DNA of 64,000 bases, from positions 4,935,501 to 4,999,500 of the forward strand of contig NZ_CP015849.1 of NCBI RefSeq assembly GCF_001654495.1. Direction: 5' to 3'. The notes under the pieces are model-generated. The model was not told the DNA's origin. It made no database searches and saw only the letters and a list, made by a program, of their open reading frames with translations. The position numbers and the translations under genes are program-made. Source of the stretch: Streptomyces sp. SAT1 (GTDB lineage Bacteria; Actinomycetota; Actinomycetes; Streptomycetales; Streptomycetaceae). Below are positions 8,340 through 15,842 of the stretch, piece by piece (the first letter of the stretch is position 1; each line of letters begins with the position of its first letter).

Positions 8340-9233
8340 ATGAGCGCACCACGTCGAGAGCCCGGACAGCCCGGACAGCCCGGAGAGCCCGAACGGATCG
8401 GACAGCCCGGACAACCCGGCGGGAGCGGCCCGGAGCGCCTGCGGGTCGTACCGGGCGGCCGTCACGAGCCGGACCGGCTCCACGTCTGCGCGGGCGACGG
8501 CCGTACCGCAGCCTGGTACGACCGGGACGCGGCCCGGGTGCACCTCCTGGCCGAGGACGCCCGGGAGGACGTGCTGGAGGCGCTCGGCCCCTTCCTCGCC
8601 GGGCCGGTCGCGGTGGGTCCGCCGTCCGTCCCCACCCGCGCCGACCTGGCCCGGCTGAGCCTGCACCCCGACGACGACCTGGCACCCAACCGCCCCGGCG
8701 AGGCCCTGCTCGTCGCCCTCGAACGGGACCCGGCCCCCGCCCACCGCCTGCGCGCCGACCCGCGCCGCCGGGCGCTCGCGGCGGAGCGCGCGGCGGGCGA
8801 GGCGCTGGACCGGCTGGAGGGCGCCGGCTGGCGTGTCCTGCACTCCGTGCCGCTGCCCGGCGGCGACCGCATCCACCATCTGGCGATCGGCCCCGGCGGG
8901 CTGTTCGCCGTGCACAGCGTGTACGCCCGCAAGCAGCGCGTCCGGGTGGCCGACCCGGCGGTCGCGCTGGGCCGCCACGAGCCGCAGCCCCTGATCCGGC
9001 GCGTCCGCGCCGCCGCGGACCGGGCCTCCTTCGCCCTCACCGCCGAGGTGCACCCGCTGCTGGCCCTGGCCGCCCCCGCCGTCCTCAGGATCACCGCCCC
9101 GCCGCGCGGGGTGCGCGTGCTGCGGGACGCGGACCTGGAGAGCCTGGCCCGCCTGGGCGGCGTCCTGAAACCGGCGGACGTGGAGGCCCTGCACGCGATG
9201 GCCCGGGACCGCGCCACGTGGACCCGGGTCTGA
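8340..9233 (+). CDS. NERD-domain (nuclease-related) protein
   Basis: A 297-residue protein with a Gly/Pro/Gln-rich first 35 residues and a NERD domain centred on residues 140-220: an AAGEALDRLEGAGWRVLHSV helix-strand and then HHLAIGPGGLFAVHSVYARK, which corresponds to the DHLVIGPGGVFVI core of the family. The family is related to restriction-type nucleases, but the expected acidic Asp before the GPGG turn reads as His here, so activity is doubtful. The ATG at 8340 follows GGTGG. Function is not known. Confidence 0.72.
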   Translation: MSAPRREPGQPGQPGEPERIGQPGQPGGSGPERLRVVPGGRHEPDRLHVCAGDGRTAAWYDRDAARVHLLAEDAREDVLEALGPFLAGPVAVGPPSVPTRADLARLSLHPDDDLAPNRPGEALLVALERDPAPAHRLRADPRRRALAAERAAGEALDRLEGAGWRVLHSVPLPGGDRIHHLAIGPGGLFAVHSVYARKQRVRVADPAVALGRHEPQPLIRRVRAAADRASFALTAEVHPLLALAAPAVLRITAPPRGVRVLRDADLESLARLGGVLKPADVEALHAMARDRATWTRV

Positions 9234-9257
9234 TCCGGGTCTGATCCGGGTCTGATC
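9225..9257 (+). repeat. Three perfect 11-bp tandem repeats over the stop codon
   Basis: The unit CGGGTCTGATC occurs three times head to tail, starting inside the last codons of the NERD gene. Because 11 is not a multiple of 3, the three TGA triplets fall in three different frames. Confidence 0.85.
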
Positions 9258-9282
9258 CGGGCCCGAACGGCGCTTGCCGGGG

Positions 9283-10164
9283 CTACGGCACCGCGTGCGC
9301 CCGCGCCGGATCCAGCAGCGGGGCCAGCAGGTCCCCGTGGTGGCGGACCCGGTCCGCGATGTCCCCGGCCTCGAAGCGGAGCTGCCGGGGCGCCCGGCAC
9401 CCGGCGACCTCCTCCCAGGTCACCGGGGTGGAGACGGTGGGATGCGCCCGCGCGCGCAGGGTGTAGGGCGCGGCGGTCGTCTTGCGTGCCGCGTTCTGGC
9501 TCCAGTCGACGAAGACCTTGCCCGGCCGCAGCTTGCGCGTCATGCGGTGCAGCACCAGATGCGGCATCGCCCGCTCCGCCTCCACGGCCAGCTCCTTGGC
9601 GTACGCGGAGGTCCGCTCGCCGGAGGCGCCGCGCACGGCGGCCAGCAGGTGCAGCCCCTTGGACCCGGAGGTCTTCGCGTACGCCTCGATCCCGTCCGCG
9701 GCCAGCCGCTCGCGCAGCCAGAGCGCCACCTCGCAGCAGTCGGCCACGGTCGCGGGCGGCCCCGGATCGAGGTCGAACACGATCCGGTCCGCCTCCTCCG
9801 GGGCCCCGGCCCGCCACTGCGGGGTGTGGAACTCCGTCACCAGGTTGGCGGCCCACATCAGGCTCGGCAGATCCTGCACGAGCACCATCCGGGCCGGTCC
9901 CGCCGTGCGCGGCACCTCGGCCGTCGTCACCCACTCGGGCGTACCGGGCGGCACGTTCTTGGTGAAGAAGACCTGGCCGTCGGGGCCGTCCGGATACCGC
10001 AGGAAGGACACCGGCCGGTCCCGCAGATGGGGGAGCAGCACCTCGGCGACGGTCGCGTAGTAGTGCAGCACCTCGCCCTTGGTGAACCCGGTCGCGGGAT
10101 ACAGCACCTTGTCCAGATTGCTGAGCGCGAGCCGGCGGCCCTCCACGTCCGTGATCGGCGCCAT
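9283..10164 (-). CDS. LigD-type polymerase/primase domain protein (NHEJ)
   Basis: A 293-residue stand-alone polymerase domain of the LigD/archaeo-eukaryotic primase family. It fills gaps at double-strand breaks during Ku-dependent end joining. Visible landmarks are LSNLDKVLYPATGFTKGEVL at the N-terminus, the catalytic FDLDPG (metal-binding Asp pair) near residue 135, the phosphate-binding KTSGSKGLHL, and VFVDWSQNA with the third acidic residue. No ligase or phosphoesterase domain is attached, so sealing must come from another protein. It is divergent from ku across about 60 bp. No ribosome site is obvious before ATG 10164. Confidence 0.93.
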   Translation of the reverse strand: MAPITDVEGRRLALSNLDKVLYPATGFTKGEVLHYYATVAEVLLPHLRDRPVSFLRYPDGPDGQVFFTKNVPPGTPEWVTTAEVPRTAGPARMVLVQDLPSLMWAANLVTEFHTPQWRAGAPEEADRIVFDLDPGPPATVADCCEVALWLRERLAADGIEAYAKTSGSKGLHLLAAVRGASGERTSAYAKELAVEAERAMPHLVLHRMTRKLRPGKVFVDWSQNAARKTTAAPYTLRARAHPTVSTPVTWEEVAGCRAPRQLRFEAGDIADRVRHHGDLLAPLLDPARAHAVP

Positions 10165-10226
10165 ACGATAAGAAAAGCATGTACTTCAGATGAAACCGAA
10201 CACATCCGGCCCGGAAGGTGCTGCAC

Positions 10227-11342
10227 GTGCGATCCATCTGGAACGGCGCCATCTCGTTCGGCCTGGTCAGCATCCCGATCAAGCTGGTGAACGCCACCGA
10301 GAACCACACCATCTCCTTCCGCCAGATCCACACGGAGGACGGCGGCCGGATCCGCTACCGCAAGGTGTGCGAACTGGAGGACCGCGAGGTCGGCCAGGGG
10401 GAGATCGGCAAGGGGTACGAGGACGCGGACGGCAGCATCATCCCGATCACCGACGAGGACCTGGCCCATCTGCCGCTGCCGACCGCGCGGACGATCGACA
10501 TCGTGGCGTTCGTCCCGGCCGACCGGATCGACCCGCTCCGGCTGGAGCACTCCTACTACCTGGCGGCGGGCGGGGCCCCGGCCGCCAAGCCGTACACGCT
10601 GCTGCGCGAGGCGCTCAAGCGCAGCAAGCGGGTGGCCGTCGCGAAGTTCGCGCTGCGCGGGCGCGAGCGGCTGGGCATGCTGCGGGTGGTGGACGACGTC
10701 ATCGTCATGCACGGCCTGCTCTGGCCGGACGAGATCCGCGCCCCGCAGGGCGTGGCCCCGGAGACCGACGTCACCGTCCGGGACAAGGAACTGGACCTCG
10801 CGGACGCGCTGATGGACACCCTCGGCGAGGTCGACCTGGAGGACCTGCACGACGAGTACCGCGAGGCGCTGGAGGAGGTCGTCGCGGCGAAGGCGGCCGG
10901 CGAGGCGCCGCCCGAGACCCCCGGACCGGCCCCCGGCGGCAAGGTGCTCGACCTGATGGCCGCCCTGGAGAACAGCGTGCGGGCGGCCAAGCGGTCCCGG
11001 GGCGAGGAAGCGGGGGAGGACGCGGAGGAGGAGGCCGCGGACGGGGGCGGCCAGGAGGCGGAGGCCGAGGTCACGCACCTCCCCCGGCGCAAGAGCACCC
11101 GCGGCGCCCCGAAGAAGGCGGCGGCCGGGAAGGCGTCCGGGTCGCGTACCGGGAAGTCCGCGTCCCCGGCGAAGAAGACGGCTTCCGGCGGGAAGAAGAC
11201 GGCCGCCAAGACCGCGTCCGGAGCGAAGGCGGGACGGTCGGACACCAAGGCGGGCCAGGCGAAGAAGACGGCGTCCTCCGCCGGGACGGCCGCCAAGAAG
11301 AGCCCGGCGAAGAAGACGGCGGCCCGCAAGCGCACGGCCTAG
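10227..11342 (+). CDS. ku: Non-homologous end-joining protein Ku
   Basis: Bacterial Ku homodimer subunit that encircles broken DNA ends and recruits LigD. The GTG at 10227 gives the family-typical MRSIWNGAISFGLVSIP beginning and has a GGAAGG site; an earlier GTG at 10218 would add three residues. The beta-barrel bridge core covers about residues 1-250. The last 80 residues are a Lys/Ala-rich, histone H1-like tail with repeated KKTA motifs, a lengthening seen in some actinobacterial Ku proteins and thought to aid DNA binding. It is divergent from the polymerase-domain gene. Confidence 0.96.
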   Translation: MRSIWNGAISFGLVSIPIKLVNATENHTISFRQIHTEDGGRIRYRKVCELEDREVGQGEIGKGYEDADGSIIPITDEDLAHLPLPTARTIDIVAFVPADRIDPLRLEHSYYLAAGGAPAAKPYTLLREALKRSKRVAVAKFALRGRERLGMLRVVDDVIVMHGLLWPDEIRAPQGVAPETDVTVRDKELDLADALMDTLGEVDLEDLHDEYREALEEVVAAKAAGEAPPETPGPAPGGKVLDLMAALENSVRAAKRSRGEEAGEDAEEEAADGGGQEAEAEVTHLPRRKSTRGAPKKAAAGKASGSRTGKSASPAKKTASGGKKTAAKTASGAKAGRSDTKAGQAKKTASSAGTAAKKSPAKKTAARKRTA

Positions 11343-11390
11343 CGCACCGCCGTCTCCCGCTGCCTCCTGCCCGCTCACGCGCACACGCGC

Positions 11391-13181
11391 TCATGCGCTC
11401 CGGGGAAGGCGCCGCAGCGCCAGTACGGCGTTGTGGCCGCCGAACCCGAACGAGTTGCTGAGCACGAGGTCGCCGCGCTCCGGCAGGGCGCGCGGGGCCC
11501 CGGTCACCACGTCGAGGTCGATCTCCTCGTCCAGCCGGGCGCAGCCCACGGTGGGCGGCACGACCCCGTTGTGCAGGGTGAGCACCGCGGCGACGGCCTC
11601 GACCCCGCCCGCGGCACCCTGGAGGTGCCCGAGGTGTCCCTTGAGCGCGGTGACCGGCACCTCGCCGCCGCCCGCTCCGAGCACCGCCCGCAGTGCCCCG
11701 GCCTCGGCGAGGTCGCCCTCGGCGGTGGCGGTGGCGTGGGCGTTGACATGGACGACGTCGACGAGGTGCGCGCCGGCGTCCCGGACGGCCCGGCGCAGCG
11801 CGAGGGCGACGCCGCTGCCCGAGGGGTCGGGCGCGGCCATGTGGTGGGCGTCGGCGGAGAGTCCCCAGCCGGCGGCCTCGCAGTAGATCCGGGCGCCCCG
11901 GGCGCGGGCGTGCTCCTCCGCCTCCAGGACCAGGATCCCGGCGCCCTCGCCGTTGACGAACCCGGCCCGGTCCGCGGCGAACGGCCGCGAGGGCGAGGTC
12001 CCGTCCTCCAGGCCCAGGTCGGACAGGGCGCGCATGGCGGCGAAGGAGGCCATGATCGCCGGGGTGACGACCGCTTCGGCGCCGCCGGCCAGGGCCACGT
12101 CGACGCGGCCGTACCGTATCCGGTCGATGGCCTGCCCGATCGCCTCGGTGCCGGAGGCGCAGGCGCTGGTCACGGTGCGGGCCTCGCCGGTGATGTGCAG
12201 GTCGAGGGAGACCTGTGAGGCGGCCTGCGAGGGCACGGTCATGGGGGTGGTGAGCGGGGAGACGGCGCGCGGGCCCTTGTCGCGCAGCTTGCGGTCGCCG
12301 CCGACGAGGACGGAGGCGTCGCCGAGGATCGCGCCGAGGCTGACGCCGACCCGCTCCGGGTCGAGTCCGCTCTCGCGGGTGCCGCCCTCGGTGAACCCGG
12401 CGTCGCCCCATGCCTCGCGCGCGGCGAGCACGGCGAACTGGGCGGCCCGGTTCATCCGCCGGGCCGCGGCCCGGGGCAGCAGTCCGGCCGGGTCCACGGG
12501 CACGACACCCGCGGTGCGCACCGGCAGCTCGGCGAACTCCTCGTCCGGCAGTTCCCGTATCCCGTGCCGCCCGTCGAGCAGCCCCTGCCACAGCTCGCCC
12601 GTCCCGGTGCCCAGGGGGGTCATGGCACCGAGACCGGTCACGACGACCCGCCGCGGCCCGGCCTCCGAGGGACGGCGGGCCGGCCGCGCGTGATGGCGTA
12701 CGACGTATCCGGCGTGATCGGCGTCGGCGGCCCAGCCGCGCACGGCGTCGTCGGTCACGGTCTCCGTGGTCCGGGAGTCCAGGTCGCGGTGCCAGCGGCC
12801 CCACCGCCGCTGGTACGTCACCTCGACGCCCTCCGGGTCGACGGCGCGCAGCCGGGTGACGGTGTCGCCGTCCCGGAACTCGACGGCGTCCAGCCGCGGC
12901 GAGGACACGGCGGGCACGGCCGCGGCATCCACCCGCCGCCCGGCGACGACCACCTCCTGCCCCCGCGCCAGGACCTCTTCCCGGTCCGGACCGCCCAGCG
13001 GCGGGCGCAGCGTCACCCGGATCGTCTCCGGTGATTCGGGCAGCGTGTGCAGCACGGCACACCACTGCCGCCGTTCGGCCTCGTCCCGCGAGAGGGCGAC
13101 CAGATCACCGGGGACGACCTCGGCGGCGGTCACTGCGTGGGGGGTGAGGGGGACTTCTGGCAGCTCGGACGAATGGGACAT
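11391..13181 (-). CDS. Beta-ketoacyl-ACP synthase family protein with N-terminal extension
   Basis: A 596-residue protein. From residue about 168 (RRVVVTGLGAMTPLG) it is a full FabF-type ketosynthase with the catalytic Cys in VTSACASGTEA, the first His in VNAHATATAEGD, Lys and the second His in LKGHLGHLQGAAG, and the closing NSFGFGGHNA. The HAT in place of the usual HGT, and the KGHLGH, are divergent. Residues 1-167 are an extra domain I do not recognise, partly beta-rich and containing YQRRWGRWHRDLD. ATG 13181 has an AGGA site about 12 bp upstream. No ACP or other synthase gene is adjacent, so its product is unknown. Confidence 0.85.
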   Translation of the reverse strand: MSHSSELPEVPLTPHAVTAAEVVPGDLVALSRDEAERRQWCAVLHTLPESPETIRVTLRPPLGGPDREEVLARGQEVVVAGRRVDAAAVPAVSSPRLDAVEFRDGDTVTRLRAVDPEGVEVTYQRRWGRWHRDLDSRTTETVTDDAVRGWAADADHAGYVVRHHARPARRPSEAGPRRVVVTGLGAMTPLGTGTGELWQGLLDGRHGIRELPDEEFAELPVRTAGVVPVDPAGLLPRAAARRMNRAAQFAVLAAREAWGDAGFTEGGTRESGLDPERVGVSLGAILGDASVLVGGDRKLRDKGPRAVSPLTTPMTVPSQAASQVSLDLHITGEARTVTSACASGTEAIGQAIDRIRYGRVDVALAGGAEAVVTPAIMASFAAMRALSDLGLEDGTSPSRPFAADRAGFVNGEGAGILVLEAEEHARARGARIYCEAAGWGLSADAHHMAAPDPSGSGVALALRRAVRDAGAHLVDVVHVNAHATATAEGDLAEAGALRAVLGAGGGEVPVTALKGHLGHLQGAAGGVEAVAAVLTLHNGVVPPTVGCARLDEEIDLDVVTGAPRALPERGDLVLSNSFGFGGHNAVLALRRLPRSA

Positions 13182-13510
13182 AAGTGCACTGCTTCCTGTG
13201 ACCCGAGGTGTCGTTCGGTGGACCATTCGAGTGAAAGGGACAAACAGCCGAAAAACTACGGAAATAGACGTGGGTCCCAAACAGGACGGATGTACGAATA
13301 CCCACAACTCCCATGAACACCCCAGGAGTTGCCCGCCCACAGCACCCCCGCCTGTGCGCCAGGTCACTGCCGCACGCCGGGGCGAGGTGATGCCGTGTGA
13401 CCTACGGCACGTCAGATGCGTCGGGGAGGCCGGAGACGGCCGTGGCGGAGAAAACCGGATGAGGACTCGGCTCCCCACGGGCTACGTTGATCGTGCTCGA
13501 AGGGGGAACC
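13182..13510. other. Divergent intergenic region, ketosynthase / DUF7873-like gene
   Basis: About 330 bp between divergently read genes. Its AT content is locally higher around 13230-13320. It must hold promoters for both genes, but I see no convincing box pair, repeat or RNA. Confidence 0.4.
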
Positions 13511-14242
13511 GTGACCAAGCTGAATCAGATCATCGCCGTGGAGAAGGGCGTCAAGAGCAAAGCGCTCCAGGACAGTGCGGCGGCGCACCAGAAGGTGCAG
13601 AAGCCGGTGCTGCTCGCCGGGATCTCGCGGACGTACCAGCCGAAGGACGAGGAGGGCGAGCAGCTGCCGCCCGAGTCCTCGCGGGTGCAGGTGAAGGCCG
13701 AGGAGATCCTGCGGGACATGTCGGCGTCCCTGACGCGGCTGTTCGACGTGACCGCGACGAAGGACTGGGCGAACCGCACGGCGTGCGCGGACGTCACGGT
13801 GGACGGCCGGACGATCCTCGCCGAGGTCCCGGTCGGCTACCTCCTCTTCCTGGAGAAGCAGCTCACCGAGCTGCACGCCTTCGTCAAGAAGCTCCCGGTG
13901 CTGGACGCGGCCGAGTCCTGGTCGCTGGACCCGTCGACGGACTGGTGGAAGACCGACCCGGTCCGCACGATCCGTACGAAGAAGGTGCCGCGCAACCACG
14001 TCAAGGCGGAGGCCACCGAGAAGCACCCGGCCCAGGTCGAGGTGTACTACGAGGACGTGCCGATCGGTTACTGGACCACGGTGAAGTTCTCCGGCGCCCT
14101 GCCCGCCCGCCGGGTGAACGAGCTGCTGGAGCGGGTGGAGAAGCTCCAGCAGGCGGTGAAGTTCGCCCGCGAGGAGGCCAACGGCACGGAGATCACCGAC
14201 CAGCGGACCGGGGAGGCGGTGTTCGGCTACCTGTTCGCCTGA
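13511..14242 (+). CDS. Conserved actinobacterial protein of the DUF7873 type
   Basis: The GTG at 13511 follows AGGGGGAACC and gives 243 residues starting MTKLNQIIAVEKGVKSKA. The protein is soluble, charged and without signal or membrane segments. Notable conserved-looking pieces are LLAGISRTYQPKDEEGEQLP, TRLFDVTATKDWAN and the C-terminal helix VNELLERVEKLQQAVKFARE. I recognise it as a conserved Streptomyces family, probably the one named DUF7873, without known function. A strong terminator follows at 14269-14290. Confidence 0.75.
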   Translation: MTKLNQIIAVEKGVKSKALQDSAAAHQKVQKPVLLAGISRTYQPKDEEGEQLPPESSRVQVKAEEILRDMSASLTRLFDVTATKDWANRTACADVTVDGRTILAEVPVGYLLFLEKQLTELHAFVKKLPVLDAAESWSLDPSTDWWKTDPVRTIRTKKVPRNHVKAEATEKHPAQVEVYYEDVPIGYWTTVKFSGALPARRVNELLERVEKLQQAVKFAREEANGTEITDQRTGEAVFGYLFA

Positions 14243-14268
14243 CCGGGCGACGGGCAGCCCCATGATCG

Positions 14269-14290
14269 CCCCCGCGTGCGAGCGCGGGGG
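14269..14290 (+). terminator. Intrinsic terminator after the DUF7873-like gene
   Basis: A perfect 8-bp GC stem (CCCCCGCG / CGCGGGGG) with a 6-base loop starts 26 bp after the stop codon. No T-run follows, as is common in Streptomyces. Confidence 0.75.
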
Positions 14291-14453
14291 TGCGTGAAGG
14301 ACGCGGACCGGATCGAGGACCGGTGCGCGCCATGAGCGCAAGCTGAAACTGACGTTCAGCCTGACTCGCACGGCCGCGGCGATGACCGTGACCGTGCTCA
14401 GCCTCAGACTCTCGCTCCAGCTTCAGCATTCGCCACCGATCGCCGGTGGGACC

Positions 14454-14559
14454 GAGTACGGACGACCGTCGCCGGATGCGAGTTCGAATCTCGCCTGCAC
14501 TTCTCCGCGGTGCGGTAGTTCAAAGGAAGAACACGGAGGCTTGAACCCGATCCGTACTC
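14454..14559 (+). ncRNA. Circularly permuted tRNA-like RNA
   Basis: Read in order, the plus strand gives: 14454-14462 GAGTACGGA (outer helix); 14477 T, equivalent to U48; 14478-14494 a perfect T-arm, GCGAG-TTCGAAT-CTCGC; 14495-14501 CTGCACT (3' acceptor strand); 14502-14508 a 7-base loop; 14509-14515 GGTGCGG (5' acceptor strand); TA as positions 8-9; 14518-14532 a canonical D-arm, GTTC-AAAGGAA-GAAC, with A14, A15, G18G19 and A21; and 14551-14559 TCCGTACTC, which pairs all nine bases with the first segment. The acceptor strands pair 7 of 7 (two G-U). The anticodon arm is not convincing: 14533-14555 can form a local bulged hairpin with a CTTGAAC loop, but that competes with the outer helix. Hairpins follow at 14565-14577 and 14603-14628. 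It could also be decayed tRNA pieces, but the long-range pairing argues against that. Confidence 0.6.
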
Positions 14560-14602
14560 TTCAAACGCCATCGGCGTGCGCATGGGGTGGCATCCCCGGG
14601 GG

Positions 14603-14628
14603 CCCGGGAGCTGGATACGTCTCCCGGG
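14603..14628. terminator. Strong hairpin, probable terminator
   Basis: An 8-bp perfect stem (CCCGGGAG / CTCCCGGG) with a 10-base loop. It lies 44 bp after the permuted tRNA-like RNA on the plus strand and 150 bp past the presenilin-like stop on the minus strand, so it could serve both. Confidence 0.55.
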
Positions 14629-14763
14629 TCCCGCCGCGCTTCCGGGTCCCGCCGTGCTTCCGGGACCTGTCGCGTTTCCGGGGCCTGTCGCGTTTCCGTG
14701 GGCTGTGGCGTTCCGCCCCGCCGTCCGTTCCGCCCCGCCGTCCGTTCCGGCCCGCCGTCCGTC
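14626..14763. repeat. Two adjoining short tandem-repeat blocks
   Basis: About five imperfect 18-bp units of the type GGGTCCCGCCGCGCTTCC (14626-14715) are followed by three 16-17-bp units of the type CCGCCCCGCCGTCCGTT. They fill the space between the hairpin and the presenilin-like stop codon. No coding role is apparent. Confidence 0.7.
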
Positions 14764-14777
14764 TGCCCGCCGCGCGC

Positions 14778-15842
14778 TCACACGAGGCGGGCCACCAGCG
14801 GGCCCGTGTCCTCGCCGTGCTCGCGGGCGTCACGCCGGGCCAGCCCGGGGGACGCCCCGGTCCCGACCACCCGCCCTTCGCACAGTACGACCCAACTGCC
14901 CGCCGGTAGATCCTCGTTCAGCCCGCCCGCCGGTCCCGTCGGCAGCGTCGCGGCGACCGCCGCGGCCAGCGCGGCGTCCGGTTCCGCACCGGCGGCGTTC
15001 GCCCGCCGGGCCGGGCCCGCGGCACCGGCCCGCCACTCGGCGGTGGTCCGCTCACCGCCCGCCCGCCGCGACCACACCAGGTGCTGCACCACGATCAGCG
15101 GCCCCAGCGCGGTCAGCAGCGGAAAGCCCTCCGTCAGCGCGCCCACCGCGAACAGCACGCTGATCGCACTGGTGACGACGACCCCGACGGCCCCCGCCAG
15201 CAGCGCCGCCGGGCGCCCGTACGCCTTCGCCGCGACCAGTGGGAACAGCACGAGCAGCAGCAGGTCCCCGAGACCGACCGCGACCGGATGCGCGCCGCCG
15301 GTGAGCGCGAGCAGCGGGGCGAACGGCCGCCCGCGCACCTGCGCGAAGAAGTCGCCGGTGACATCCGTCAGCGTGGTGGCGACCAGGTCGTAGCAGGTCA
15401 ACGCGGCTGCCAGCGCCGCGACATGGGCCGAGCGCATCCCGCTCTGCGCCCACAGGTTCGCCACCCCCACCACCGCCACGGCCAGCACCACATCGGTCCC
15501 GGCGCGCACCCCGGCCGACAGGTCCGCGACGGCGGCCCCCGCGGTCAGCGCGGTCGCCGCCAGCGCCAGGCACCACGCCCAGCGCCCCGAGCACAGCGGC
15601 GCCAGCGTGAACTGCAGGGCCACGCAGAACACCAGCCCGAACAGCGCAGACACCCACGCGCCCGGCAGCGCGCCGTACAGCAGCGGGGCCACGACCACCC
15701 CGACGCACAGCACGGCGACGTCCGCCGGGGCGTACACCCCGACCGGCGGCCTGGGCATCGCGACCTTGGCCAGATAGCCGCCGGCCACCGCCATCAGCAG
15801 GGCCACACAGCAGCTCAGCGCCACCAGGGCGGTTCCGCTCAC
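14778..15842 (-). CDS. Presenilin/signal-peptide-peptidase-like intramembrane aspartyl protease
   Basis: A 354-residue protein with about eight or nine membrane segments over residues 5-290. Two motifs define GxGD intramembrane proteases and both are present within membrane segments: Tyr151-Asp152 in LTCYDLVATT and Gly190-Leu-Gly-Asp193 in VAVGLGDLLLL. The third family element (PAL) is not clear; PAALL at 211 or ALGPL near 256 are candidates. The last 50 residues (SWVVLCEGRVVGTGASP...) form a small soluble domain like the DUF5678 fold. The GTG start overlaps the upstream ligase stop by 4 bp (GTGA). Third gene of the operon with the 22-residue peptide and the PaaK-like enzyme. Proteolytic activity is inference from the motifs. 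Confidence 0.72.
   Translation of the reverse strand: MSGTALVALSCCVALLMAVAGGYLAKVAMPRPPVGVYAPADVAVLCVGVVVAPLLYGALPGAWVSALFGLVFCVALQFTLAPLCSGRWAWCLALAATALTAGAAVADLSAGVRAGTDVVLAVAVVGVANLWAQSGMRSAHVAALAAALTCYDLVATTLTDVTGDFFAQVRGRPFAPLLALTGGAHPVAVGLGDLLLLVLFPLVAAKAYGRPAALLAGAVGVVVTSAISVLFAVGALTEGFPLLTALGPLIVVQHLVWSRRAGGERTTAEWRAGAAGPARRANAAGAEPDAALAAAVAATLPTGPAGGLNEDLPAGSWVVLCEGRVVGTGASPGLARRDAREHGEDTGPLVARLV

Noticed and set aside
14430-14502. A normal linear tRNA ending at 14502
   Set aside because: No 5' acceptor, D-arm or anticodon arm lies upstream; the matching pieces lie downstream, which led to the permuted model.
14404-14781. Minus-strand 125-codon ORF across the tRNA-like region
   Set aside because: Its sequence is the reverse reading of tRNA motifs and tandem repeats (GNATGPG units) with no good start.
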